Assembly (NCBI GenBank): GCA_035375865.1
Contig: DAOSQO010000163.1
Location: 1 to 5,407 of the forward strand
Source: BRH-c25 sp029553855
GTDB lineage: Bacteria; Bacillota; Clostridia; Lutisporales; Lutisporaceae
Reading direction: 5' to 3'
Length of the DNA: 5,407 bases
The translations under genes were made by a program, and so were the position numbers. Shown here piece after piece: positions 1 through 5,407 of this stretch; within the stretch, counting starts at the first letter, position 1; the number at the start of each line of letters is the position of its first letter. Below the pieces are notes generated by a model that ran no database searches, was not told where the DNA came from, and worked only from the letters and a program-made list of their open reading frames with translations.

Positions 1-337
1 TCATACTGAGTAGGAATAAAACGCCCTTATCTTCAGTACCTATTTTCCACTTGTTAAAAAGGGCATTGGAATATTCTTCAATAGTGCTGCCGCCTAATGT
101 GCTGATGCTGACAAATACGACCTGGCCTCCATTTGTTGATTTATAGGTACTTTCTCCAAGTCTTGCGATATAGCTGCCTGAATCCGTATCCAGCACCCTG
201 GCAAAGTCATTGAAGTAAAATGCCGATGTCGGATTCGGCATTTCCGGTTCTGATGCCTGAACACCGATTATCCCAATGCATGCTGCGGCTAAAAACAATG
301 TTATAAGAAACGCCGCTGACAGTCTCAGTTTTTTCAC
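1..337 (-). CDS. TPM-domain secreted protein (YgcG-like), amino-terminal part, cut by window edge
   Basis: Only the first 112 codons are present; the gene runs off the left edge. The start is GTG at 337-335, preceded by AAGGGGG with 7 nt spacing; no ATG lies near the amino end of this frame. Residues 1-28 look like a signal peptide: KK at 2-3, a hydrophobic stretch at about 8-26, and a likely signal peptidase I site after VQA (residue 28). Cys20 is not in a good lipobox. The mature part matches the TPM fold (PF04536): FYFNDFARVLD at 40-50, GGQVVFVSIS at 70-79, LGGSTIEEYSN at 81-91, and LFNKWKIG at 93-100 followed by KGVLFLLS. TPM proteins are exported or membrane-anchored and often sit beside LemA, as here (16 bp downstream of it). 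Biochemical roles differ between relatives (plant TLP18.3 has been reported as an acid phosphatase), so no reaction is assigned. Whether a carboxyl-terminal membrane anchor or Gly-rich tail exists cannot be seen. Confidence 0.88.
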   Translation of the reverse strand, partial: MKKLRLSAAFLITLFLAAACIGIIGVQASEPEMPNPTSAFYFNDFARVLDTDSGSYIARLGESTYKSTNGGQVVFVSISTLGGSTIEEYSNALFNKWKIGTEDKGVLFLLSM

Positions 338-353
338 TTATATGCCCCCTTGC

Positions 354-914
354 CTAAAACTTCACTTCAGGAGCCTTCTCTGCACCTTCTTCTGCTTGTA
401 TATATGGGAATTCATCCTTATAACCCAGTATACCTGCTGCTATATTGGTCGGAAATACCTTAATCTTTTTATTATATGATTTTACACTGTCATTGTAATA
501 TTTCCTGGCAACCGCAATCCGGTTTTCTGTACCTTCGAGCTGTATTCTCAAATCTTGGAAACCTTGATTCTGTTTCAATTCGGGATAGCTTTCCGCAATG
601 GCTAAAAGTCTTCCGAGCACCGAAGTCACCTCGGCATTTGCATCAATTTTATCCTGTATGTTTGCCGCACCCGAAAGCCTTGCACGGGCTTCCGCAATCT
701 GTGTAAAAATCTCCTGCTCTTTTATAGCCTGTGCCTTTACTGTTTCAACAATGTTTGGTATCAGGTCAGCCCTTCTCTGATATTGTATTTCCACGTCACC
801 CCAGGAAGCATTTATTTCTTCACTTAGATTTACAAGGCTTCTCTGCACGCCTATTACATAAACAGCCAGCAAAACAACAATACCAATAATAATTATCCAT
901 GTTTTATTTTTCAT
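354..914 (-). CDS. LemA family protein
   Basis: This is a 186-residue protein, a usual LemA length (PF04011). Residues 5-22 form one hydrophobic membrane segment, with a short inside tail (MKNK) and the bulk probably outside. The rest is predicted mostly helical. Family landmarks are YQRRADLIPNIVETVK at 45-60, EARARL at 75-80, ENRIAVARKYYND at 130-142, YNKKI at 147-151 and FP at 154-155. The ATG at 914 follows GAGGT at a normal distance. It lies 25 bp after the ABC exporter stop and 16 bp before the TPM gene, so the three probably share a transcript. LemA proteins are widespread in bacteria and are commonly paired with TPM-domain proteins; their molecular function is not settled, and an envelope-related scaffold or stress role is inference. 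The gene appears intact. Confidence 0.95.
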   Translation of the reverse strand: MKNKTWIIIIGIVVLLAVYVIGVQRSLVNLSEEINASWGDVEIQYQRRADLIPNIVETVKAQAIKEQEIFTQIAEARARLSGAANIQDKIDANAEVTSVLGRLLAIAESYPELKQNQGFQDLRIQLEGTENRIAVARKYYNDSVKSYNKKIKVFPTNIAAGILGYKDEFPYIQAEEGAEKAPEVKF

Positions 915-939
915 TTTACTACCTCACTTAATTTTTTAT

Positions 940-2688
940 TTATATCTTGATTTCCTTATTATCCTCGAACTGTGCGTTATACAGGGACGCATATATTCCG
1001 TTACTGCTTATGAGCTCCCGGTGGCTCCCTTTTTCTTCTATTCCATTATCGGTAAGCACCAGTATCGTCTTCGCTCTTCTTATTGTCGAGAGCCTATGAG
1101 CTATAACAAAGGTGGTCCTGTCGCAGGACAGATCCTCCAGAGACTGCTGCACTATTCTCTCACTTTGGTTATCCAATGAAGAGGTTGCCTCATCAAGTAT
1201 AAGTATAGGAGGGTTTTTCAAGAAAACCCTTGCAATGCTTATTCTCTGCTTCTGTCCTCCGGAAAGCTTGACCCCTCTCTCTCCAACATAAGTATCATAG
1301 CCTTTTTCCAGTTCAACAATAAAACCATGTGCATTTGCCCTCTTGGCGGCTTCAACAACTTCCTCTTCCGAAGCTTCGGGCCTGCCATACTTAATATTTT
1401 CCAAAACTGTCCCAGCAAAAAGATATACATCCTGTTGGACAATTCCTATGTTTTTTCTAAGAGATTCCAGTTTAATTTCTCTAATATCCCTCCCATCAAT
1501 CTTTATTGTTCCCCCGGTTACTTCGTAAAACCTGGGTATAAGGCTGCAGAGCGTTGACTTTCCTCCTCCTGAGGGTCCGACAAGAGCAACTGTCTCCCCA
1601 GGTTCCAAGCTCAAATTTATACCTTTAAGAACATTATTTCCATCGCCGTATTTGAAAGAAACATTTTCGAATTCAACCCTGCCCTTGACTTGCTCCAGAA
1701 CAATACTATCCTTGCTGTCTTTAATATCCGGCTCTGTATCCATAATCTCCAGAAATCTTTCAAACCCTGTCATCCCTTTCTGAAATTGCTCTGTGAAATC
1801 AATCAGGGATCTTATTGGCACAAGAAAGGTGTTTATGTAAAGCAAATATGCCACAAGATCCGAAGTCGAAACGGTACCGAGCTTTATAAAATATGCACCG
1901 GCGATTACTGCAGAGATGTAAATTACGCCGTCGAACAACCTTATGCCGCTGAAAAAGCGTCCCATATAAGAGTAGCTTTCTTTTTTCGTGTCGAAGAAAC
2001 CCATGTTCCCCTGTGCAAATTTATCCTGTTCCGCTTTTTCGTTGGAAAAGGACTGCACAACCCTGATCCCTGAAATACTGTCCTCTATTTGCGCATTTAT
2101 TTCCGCAAGCTTCTGCCTGTTTCTCCCGAATACCGAACGCATTTTATTATTGTAGAAAAATGCAAAAATCATCATAAATGGGATAAATGCAAAGGTTATT
2201 AAGGTCAGCTTCATATTGATACTGAGAAGTATGAAGAAAGAGCCGATTATTTTTATCAGAGAAATAAATATTTCTTCGGGGCCGTGGTGTGCAAGCTCGG
2301 TAATATCAAATAAATCATTCACTATCCTTGACATTATCTGCCCCGTCTTATTATTGTCATAGAATGAGAAGGACAGTTTCTGAAGATGTGCAAATATATC
2401 TTCCCTCATGTCATATTCCATCCGTGCTCCCATTATGTGACCCCATGCCGTAATTATATATTGGCAGAAATATTTGAGTATATACATGGCAAGCATTAAT
2501 GCGCCTATTTTTGCTATGATGCCAAACGCCACACCCGCTTCTTCGCTCAAGCCTTGCTCAAGCAGGTACTTCACAAGCACGGGGAAGAGCAAGTCTATCC
2601 CGGCAGCTGTGAAGGAACATAGCATATCAAGAAAGAACAGCCCTTTATAAGGCTTGTAATATGCAATGAACCTCCTTATTTTATTCAT
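940..2688 (-). CDS. ABC exporter half-transporter (fused membrane and ATPase domains, MsbA/multidrug type)
   Basis: This is a 582-residue type IV ABC exporter of normal length. Six membrane helices are predicted at about 15-40, 55-80, 140-158, 160-180, 250-270 and 278-298. The ATPase domain occupies about 337-575. Visible motifs are the A-loop Tyr347, Walker A GPSGGGKST 371-379, Q-loop Gln419, signature LSGGQ 475-479, Walker B ILILDE 495-500 with catalytic Glu500, D-loop SSLD 503-506 and H-loop His531. All catalytic positions are intact and no partner half-transporter is adjacent, so a homodimer exporting a lipid, peptide or drug is the simplest reading; the substrate cannot be told from sequence. 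The start at 2688 follows GGGGG with 7 nt spacing, and a basic amino end (MNKIRR) is typical. It is first gene of a unit with LemA and TPM genes. A dedicated promoter and leader lie upstream. Confidence 0.96.
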   Translation of the reverse strand: MNKIRRFIAYYKPYKGLFFLDMLCSFTAAGIDLLFPVLVKYLLEQGLSEEAGVAFGIIAKIGALMLAMYILKYFCQYIITAWGHIMGARMEYDMREDIFAHLQKLSFSFYDNNKTGQIMSRIVNDLFDITELAHHGPEEIFISLIKIIGSFFILLSINMKLTLITFAFIPFMMIFAFFYNNKMRSVFGRNRQKLAEINAQIEDSISGIRVVQSFSNEKAEQDKFAQGNMGFFDTKKESYSYMGRFFSGIRLFDGVIYISAVIAGAYFIKLGTVSTSDLVAYLLYINTFLVPIRSLIDFTEQFQKGMTGFERFLEIMDTEPDIKDSKDSIVLEQVKGRVEFENVSFKYGDGNNVLKGINLSLEPGETVALVGPSGGGKSTLCSLIPRFYEVTGGTIKIDGRDIREIKLESLRKNIGIVQQDVYLFAGTVLENIKYGRPEASEEEVVEAAKRANAHGFIVELEKGYDTYVGERGVKLSGGQKQRISIARVFLKNPPILILDEATSSLDNQSERIVQQSLEDLSCDRTTFVIAHRLSTIRRAKTILVLTDNGIEEKGSHRELISSNGIYASLYNAQFEDNKEIKI

Positions 2689-2718
2689 TTGTTAACCCCC
2701 GCATCAATCTGAATTACT

Positions 2719-2751
2719 CCGGCAGATTTGCATGCTTCTGCTTGCAGCCGG
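2719..2751 (-). repeat. Short inverted repeat in the leader of the ABC exporter transcript
   Basis: CCGGC at 2719-2723 and GCCGG at 2747-2751 are perfect complements separated by 23 nt. The interior contains two related TGCAA elements (as read on the minus strand). In the minus-strand transcript this gives a modest stem in the roughly 80-nt untranslated leader, about 30 nt before the exporter start codon. It has no T-run, so it is not a classic terminator. It could be an operator or an RNA structure, or chance. Confidence 0.3.
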
Positions 2752-2770
2752 CTTATTTAGCTTAGTTTAT

Positions 2771-2799
2771 ATTATATATTCTGCTGTAAATAAATTCTA
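2771..2799 (-). promoter_or_regulatory. Predicted sigma-A-like promoter for the ABC exporter-LemA-TPM unit
   Basis: On the minus strand a perfect -10 box TATAAT (2776-2771) lies 17 bp downstream of TAGAAT (2799-2794), a weak -35 matching TTGACA at three positions. It sits directly after the terminator of the upstream gene and about 80 bp before the exporter start codon, where a promoter would be expected. The -10 and spacing are good; the -35 is poor, so an activator may help or the true -35 may differ. Confidence 0.5.
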
Positions 2800-2801
2800 C
2801 A

Positions 2802-2855
2802 TAAAAAGCGCACCTCCTAACGTTAAATTTTTTGTCTAACATTTGGGGTGCACTT
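2802..2855 (-). terminator. Rho-independent terminator after the LiaF-TM type gene
   Basis: On the minus strand AAGTGCACC (2855-2847) pairs with GGTGCGCTT (2814-2806) through nine pairs, one of them G-U. A second inner stem pairs TGTTA (2841-2837) with TAACG (2825-2821). The outer stem runs straight into a T5 tract (2807-2803). It begins 16 bp after the stop codon of the membrane protein gene at 2871, the usual placement for an intrinsic terminator. The stem is interrupted by an internal loop, so efficiency may be moderate. Confidence 0.65.
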
Positions 2856-2870
2856 CACCTGCCGCATTCG

Positions 2871-3368
2871 CTATCTTTTCTCACCCCTGTTATCTTTCTT
2901 GGCAATAATAGCTATTCCTATTGCTATCAATATAATGGGTACAAGGAAATTCTTTATATCAAACCTGATATAAGTCCTCAAAAAAGCCGACAGCCCTATG
3001 CTTCCCAGAATACCCACAGGTATCAGCAGCCCCTTATCGCGATTTCCAAAAATATATAATTCAAAAAGTCCCACCGCGATACCTATGAGAAATAGAGGCC
3101 ACAGTTCGGACATAATATGCCATCCGAAAAACACATTGGCATAGAACAGAGCTCCATAAGTAGTAAGTATACCTCCCGGTACAAGTATTCCGGGGTTTTT
3201 ATCTATTCCGGTAAAAAAAGCAAAATGCATATATATTCCCGGAACCAGCAAGGCTAACGGCCATATATAGTTCCAGCTGAAGTTCAGATAACCCAGGTTC
3301 GACATAAGAAACAATGTTCCCATAGCTATTAGAATTACTCCAATCGCTATATTTGAATTTCTATTCAT
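2871..3368 (-). CDS. Multi-pass membrane protein of the LiaF-TM/DUF5668 type
   Basis: This is a 165-residue, almost wholly hydrophobic protein with about six predicted membrane helices at roughly 7-23, 33-52, 60-80, 88-107, 113-130 and 139-156, ending in a charged tail (KKDNRGEKR). Two related stretches, NYIWPLALLVPG (33-44) and SELWPLFLIG (87-96), are the Trp-Pro motifs that recur in the membrane part of LiaF and in LiaI/DUF5668 proteins. The LiaF soluble carboxyl domain is absent, so this is a stand-alone membrane module and not LiaF itself. In Bacillus, LiaF and LiaI belong to a cell-envelope stress response; a similar role here is only inference, because no two-component system lies in the window. 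The ATG at 3368 follows a perfect AGGAGG (3380-3375). A promoter lies upstream and a terminator downstream, so it is probably monocistronic. Confidence 0.8.
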   Translation of the reverse strand: MNRNSNIAIGVILIAMGTLFLMSNLGYLNFSWNYIWPLALLVPGIYMHFAFFTGIDKNPGILVPGGILTTYGALFYANVFFGWHIMSELWPLFLIGIAVGLFELYIFGNRDKGLLIPVGILGSIGLSAFLRTYIRFDIKNFLVPIILIAIGIAIIAKKDNRGEKR

Positions 3369-3412
3369 ATTATTCCTCCTTGTATTGCTCTTCCTTTATA
3401 ATCTTCTACAAT

Positions 3413-3441
3413 ATTATACGTATACCTGCAATTAAAGTCTG
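3413..3441 (-). promoter_or_regulatory. Predicted promoter for the LiaF-TM type gene
   Basis: On the minus strand a perfect TATAAT (3418-3413) is spaced 17 bp from CAGACT (3441-3436), which keeps only the GAC core of a -35 box. It lies about 45 bp upstream of the start codon. A 10-bp perfect palindrome, TATACGTATA (3415-3424), overlaps the -10 and could bind a regulator. The -10 is convincing; the -35 is weak. Confidence 0.45.
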
Positions 3442-3510
3442 ATAATTATTGTTTTATATATGACTTTCCATTTAAAACGGGTAAGAAGGATATTCCGTAT
3501 AAATTCTTGT

Positions 3511-3539
3511 TTGCCCTGCAATATAAGAAATGGTACTAT
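3511..3539 (+). promoter_or_regulatory. Predicted extended -10 promoter for the fau-chromate transporter operon
   Basis: TTGCCC (3511-3516) and TACTAT (3534-3539) are separated by exactly 17 bp, and the -10 is preceded by TG at 3531-3532, giving an extended -10 (TGG-TACTAT). Transcription would begin near 3546, leaving a leader of under 40 nt before the ATG at 3583. The box lies inside the open frame that extends upstream of the fau start, which argues against a longer protein. Confidence 0.5.
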
Positions 3540-3572
3540 TATTTATATGGGTAAATACTACTGCCTGAATAC

Positions 3573-3577
3573 GGAGG
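3573..3577 (+). promoter_or_regulatory. Ribosome binding site deciding the fau start
   Basis: GGAGG lies 5 nt before the ATG at 3583. The frame stays open upstream to ATGs at 3460 and 3547, but neither has a comparable site. The residues they would add resemble translated non-coding DNA and no part of the enzyme family, so the start at 3583 is chosen. Confidence 0.8.
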
Positions 3578-3582
3578 AAAAA

Positions 3583-4167
3583 ATGAAAGATGCAATAAGA
3601 AAGAAAATGCTGGAAGTCAGGAATAGACTATCGGATGATGAAGTATACCGTCTCAGCGAAAACATTTTCCTCAAATTAAGGGAAAACAATTTTTTTAATA
3701 ACTCAACCAATATAATGGTATATTTGGATTTCAGGAATGAAGTGAAAACTGATCTTATAATTAATTATTGCCTTAAGGATGGCAAGAAAATATATATACC
3801 TGTATGCATACCTGAAACCCGTGAGATTTGCATTTCAAGAATTGAAAGTCTGAATGAACTGCAATCAGGTCATTATGGAATACGTGAGCCAGTTGAAGAA
3901 CACATAAGGCTCGCCGACAGCAGTCTTATCAACCTTGCACTTATTCCCGGAGTAGTTTTTGACAGTTCGGGAAACAGAATAGGCTTCGGAGCAGGCTATT
4001 ATGACAGGTTCATAAAGCGTCTGCAGCCCTGCACTGTTAAAGCCGCTCTTGCGTATTCCTTTCAGGTAATAGACAGTGTGCCTTCAGATGATCATGATGT
4101 CCCAATGGATTATATTATAACTGAAAAAGGTACGATAAACTGCAGGCATGATAATGGGAGAAGGTGA
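3583..4167 (+). CDS. fau: 5-formyltetrahydrofolate cyclo-ligase (5,10-methenyltetrahydrofolate synthetase)
   Basis: From the ATG at 3583 the product has 194 residues, the family's usual size (PF01812). The cytosolic enzyme uses ATP to turn 5-formyltetrahydrofolate into 5,10-methenyltetrahydrofolate, returning this storage/inhibitory folate to the one-carbon pool. The signature is GFGAGYYDRF at 134-143, the glycine-rich phosphate-binding loop, preceded by IPGVVFD at 121-127. Further family landmarks are a basic amino end (AIRKKMLEVR), MVYLDFRNEVKT at 45-56, YGIREP at 98-103 in the substrate region, and HD...MDYIITE at 171-181. It is probably the first gene of an operon: its TGA (4165-4167) lies within the ribosome binding stretch of the next gene, and only 4 bp separate stop and start. 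A link between folate salvage and the transporter genes is not obvious; co-transcription may be incidental. The symbol fau (also ygfA) follows common usage. Confidence 0.93.
   Translation: MKDAIRKKMLEVRNRLSDDEVYRLSENIFLKLRENNFFNNSTNIMVYLDFRNEVKTDLIINYCLKDGKKIYIPVCIPETREICISRIESLNELQSGHYGIREPVEEHIRLADSSLINLALIPGVVFDSSGNRIGFGAGYYDRFIKRLQPCTVKAALAYSFQVIDSVPSDDHDVPMDYIITEKGTINCRHDNGRR
4157..4166 (+). promoter_or_regulatory. Ribosome binding site deciding the start of the first chromate-transporter half
   Basis: GGAGAAGGTG lies 5 nt before the ATG at 4172 and overlaps the fau stop codon. An in-frame ATG at 4148 would add eight residues and overlap fau by 20 nt. It lacks a comparable site, and the added residues are encoded by the ribosome binding site itself, so 4172 is preferred. 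Confidence 0.7.
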
Positions 4168-4171
4168 TAAT

Positions 4172-4705
4172 ATGCCGCTTGACATTTTCATTACTTTTTT
4201 CAAGATAGGTTCCTTCACAATAGGCGGAGGATATGCAATGCTGCCTGTAATACAAAAGGAAATCGTAGAAAGCAAAAAGTGGCTGAGCGATAAGGAATTT
4301 CTTGATTCAATTGCCGTTACCAACAGCCTGCCCGGCCCTTTGGCTATAAACTGTGCAACATTTGTAGGCTATAGAATTGCCGGCTTTGCCGGAGCAATAT
4401 CGGCAGCTCTCGGAGCAGTATTGCCCTCTTTTATCATAATTTTAGCCATAGCTTTGTTTTTTACATCCATACAGGAAAATCCCGTGGTAAAATATATATT
4501 TGAGGGAATAAGACCGGCAGTAACAGCTTTAATTGCTTATGCTCTAATAAAGCTGATAAGGTCCATGGGAGTGAACATTGTTAACATGTCAATCTCCTTG
4601 GCAGTGCTGCTTCTAATCCTTCTGCTGAATTTCCATCCCGCGGTAACTATTGTTATCTGCGGGAGCCTGGGATTTTTCTTCTTCAGGAAGGAGGAAAAGG
4701 CATGA
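4172..4705 (+). CDS. Chromate transporter family protein, first half (short-chain ChrA-like)
   Basis: This is a 177-residue membrane protein equal to one chromate-transporter domain (PF02417). Landmarks are FKIGSFTIGGGYAM at 10-23, PVIQKE at 25-30, the loop NSLPGPLAINCATFVGYR at 51-68, and IRPAVTALIAYALIK at 113-127. About five to six hydrophobic segments are visible, with a charged end (RKEEKA). Family members act in the cytoplasmic membrane; ChrA expels chromate, but clostridial members often lack a tested substrate and may move another oxyanion. Full ChrA proteins carry two such domains; here the second is a separate gene overlapping by 4 nt (ATGA). The pair most likely assembles as a heterodimer. 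No cytoplasmic regulator (ChrB-like) is nearby. The start at 4172 was chosen over 4148 on ribosome binding site grounds. Confidence 0.92.
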   Translation: MPLDIFITFFKIGSFTIGGGYAMLPVIQKEIVESKKWLSDKEFLDSIAVTNSLPGPLAINCATFVGYRIAGFAGAISAALGAVLPSFIIILAIALFFTSIQENPVVKYIFEGIRPAVTALIAYALIKLIRSMGVNIVNMSISLAVLLLILLLNFHPAVTIVICGSLGFFFFRKEEKA

Positions 4706-5232
4706 TTGCTCTTATAAAGCTTTTTCTGACATTTCTCAAAGTAGGGGCCTTCAGTTTTGGAGGCGGCTATGCCGTACTGTCTCTTATACAGAAGGAGGTA
4801 ATCGAAGGCAATGGCTGGATTTCAGCAAAGGATTTTATTGATATAGTTGCCATAGCGGAAATGACTCCCGGACCTATTGCTGTCAACTCATCAACCTACG
4901 TTGGCTACAAGGTAGGTTCCCTGGCGGGCTCAGCTGTTGCTACCTTTGGAGTAGTACTTGCGCCTATAACAATTTCGTTGCTTGTATCTGTTTACTACAA
5001 CAAGTTCAAGCATCTGGAGCAGGTTACCTGGATCATAAGAGGAATACGACCTGCCGTATTGGGGCTGATAGCTGCAGCCTGTATAAAGATAGGGAAGGCA
5101 TCAATAGCGGATATAAGAGGTGCACTCATAGCGCTGCTGGCCTTTGCAGGGGTTTATAAGCTTAAATTGAATCCAATAATTGTGATACTTATCTCGGGAG
5201 CCCTTGGGGTAATACTATATGGAATAATGTGA
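4702..5232 (+). CDS. Chromate transporter family protein, second half (short-chain ChrA-like)
   Basis: This is a 176-residue homologue of the preceding gene product and a full single chromate-transporter domain. Matching landmarks are FLKVGAFSFGGGYAV at 11-25, IQKEVIE at 29-35, MTPGPIAVNSSTYVGYK at 54-70 and IRGIRPAVLGLIAAACIKI at 112-130, with hydrophobic segments to the carboxyl end. The ATG overlaps the TGA of the first half (4702-4705), and AGGAGG-like bases lie just upstream inside that gene, which points to translational coupling and equal amounts of the two subunits. The first half keeps NCATF where this one has NSSTY, so the two are clearly diverged paralogues and not a recent duplication. 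Substrate is unknown; chromate is the family name, not a demonstrated activity here. It is the last gene of the operon, followed by a strong terminator. Confidence 0.92.
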   Translation: MIALIKLFLTFLKVGAFSFGGGYAVLSLIQKEVIEGNGWISAKDFIDIVAIAEMTPGPIAVNSSTYVGYKVGSLAGSAVATFGVVLAPITISLLVSVYYNKFKHLEQVTWIIRGIRPAVLGLIAAACIKIGKASIADIRGALIALLAFAGVYKLKLNPIIVILISGALGVILYGIM

Positions 5233-5261
5233 TAGGAAAGTTATGCTTTCTTATACAATAT

Positions 5262-5302
5262 AAAATTAATGAGTCATGCTTTGCATGACTCATTAATTTT
5301 TT
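5262..5302 (+). terminator. Strong rho-independent terminator after the chromate-transporter genes
   Basis: A perfect 18-bp stem (5262-5279 with 5283-5300) has a TTT loop and ends in a six-T run (5297-5302). The left arm begins with AAAA, so the structure may also work on the minus strand. A smaller eight-pair hairpin (5233-5253, one G-U pair, TTATG loop) lies between the stop codon and this terminator; it has no T-run. Confidence 0.92.
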
Positions 5303-5334
5303 GTCAATAATACTACATGGAATGAGGTGATTTG

Positions 5335-5407
5335 GTGGCTGTAAAAGTTGGTATTCCCCGGGGAATGTATTTTTACAAGTATTATCCGTTTATAAAGACT
5401 TTCCTCA
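5335..5407 (+). CDS. Acyl-CoA dehydratase activase-related (DUF2229-type) protein, amino-terminal fragment
   Basis: Only 24 codons lie in the window. The start is GTG at 5335, preceded by GAGGTGA (5324-5330). Nearby ATGs at 5317 and 5322 both meet TGA within three codons, and a TTG at 5332 would be too close to the ribosome binding site. The visible peptide contains VKVGIPRGMYFYKYYPFIKTF. The KVGIPR...YYKYYP...KTF pattern is what I recall for the amino end of DUF2229 proteins, which are related to the activase/dehydratase components of 2-hydroxyacyl-CoA dehydratases and common in Clostridia. These are usually followed by an ATPase-type activase gene, which would lie outside the window. The assignment rests on a short motif, so it is moderate. 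The preceding terminator suggests it is transcribed separately, though no clear promoter was found in the 32 bp between. Confidence 0.6.
   Translation, partial: MAVKVGIPRGMYFYKYYPFIKTFL

Noticed and set aside
276..780. Plus-strand open frames opposite LemA and TPM
   Set aside because: They overlap real genes in antisense and carry no domain.
1239..1557. Several 60-76 codon open frames on both strands within the ATPase domain
   Set aside because: They are out-of-frame shadows of the exporter coding sequence, with no ribosome binding site of note or family resemblance.
1690..2073. 127-codon open frame on the plus strand inside the ABC exporter gene
   Set aside because: It is antisense to an intact exporter with all motifs, has no recognisable domain and reads like translated complement.
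2689..2760. A riboswitch in the leader of the ABC exporter unit
   Set aside because: The leader is only about 80 nt, has a single short stem, and shows no recognisable riboswitch core or terminator/antiterminator pair.
2832..3059. 75-codon plus-strand open frame opposite the end of the LiaF-TM type gene
   Set aside because: It lies over a terminator and a well-supported minus-strand gene, with no supporting motif.
4084..4323. 79-codon minus-strand open frame across the fau/ChrA junction
   Set aside because: It is antisense to two well-supported genes and would require transcription against the operon.
4650..4841. 63-codon plus-strand open frame across the junction of the two ChrA halves
   Set aside because: It is the wrong frame through two coupled genes; the sequence is low quality as a protein.
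4172..5232. A frameshifted or broken full-length chrA pseudogene
   Set aside because: Each half is a complete domain with its own start and ribosome binding site, and the ATGA overlap is a normal coupling arrangement; paired short ChrA proteins are a known form.
5281..5334. A promoter for the gene at 5335 (TTGCAT then TCAATA or AATAAT)
   Set aside because: The boxes fall inside the terminator stem and the -10 candidates match poorly or have poor spacing, so no promoter is claimed.

Overview
The window looks like ordinary chromosomal DNA from a low-GC, Gram-positive anaerobe of the class Clostridia. The grounds are AT-rich intergenic DNA, strong GGAGG-type ribosome binding sites, sigma-A-like promoters, GTG starts, and a gene set (LemA/TPM pair, LiaF-type membrane protein, split chromate transporter, an activase-related protein of the 2-hydroxyacyl-CoA dehydratase type) that is familiar in Clostridia. 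The genus cannot be fixed from the sequence alone; an Acetivibrio/Ruminiclostridium-like relative is a guess. No rRNA, tRNA, CRISPR array, insertion sequence or prophage gene was seen.

Left half, minus strand (read right to left). A six-pass membrane protein of the LiaF-TM/DUF5668 type (3368-2871) has its own promoter and ends at a hairpin terminator (2855-2802). Directly after that terminator a second promoter (2799-2771) and a leader of about 80 nt lead into a three-gene unit. Its genes are an ABC exporter half-transporter with fused membrane and ATPase domains (2688-940), a LemA family membrane-anchored protein (914-354), and a secreted TPM-domain protein (337 to beyond position 1). Gaps of 25 and 16 bp suggest one transcript. 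All four products are membrane or exported proteins, so this half is a cell-envelope locus.

Right half, plus strand. A divergent control region (3369-3582) carries promoters for both directions. The plus-strand operon encodes 5-formyltetrahydrofolate cyclo-ligase (3583-4167) and two half-length chromate-transporter family proteins (4172-4705 and 4702-5232). Spacing is 4 bp, then a 4-nt ATGA overlap, which points to translational coupling. The two half proteins are homologous and probably form one heterodimeric transporter. A perfect 18-bp hairpin with a T-run (5262-5302) closes the operon. After it, a GTG-started gene begins (5335 onward) whose first 24 residues match the amino end of activase-related (DUF2229) proteins.

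Nothing here amounts to a clearly undescribed system. The points most worth a second look are the split transporter coupled to a folate-salvage gene, the exporter-LemA-TPM arrangement, and palindromes lying on or near the predicted minus-strand promoters.
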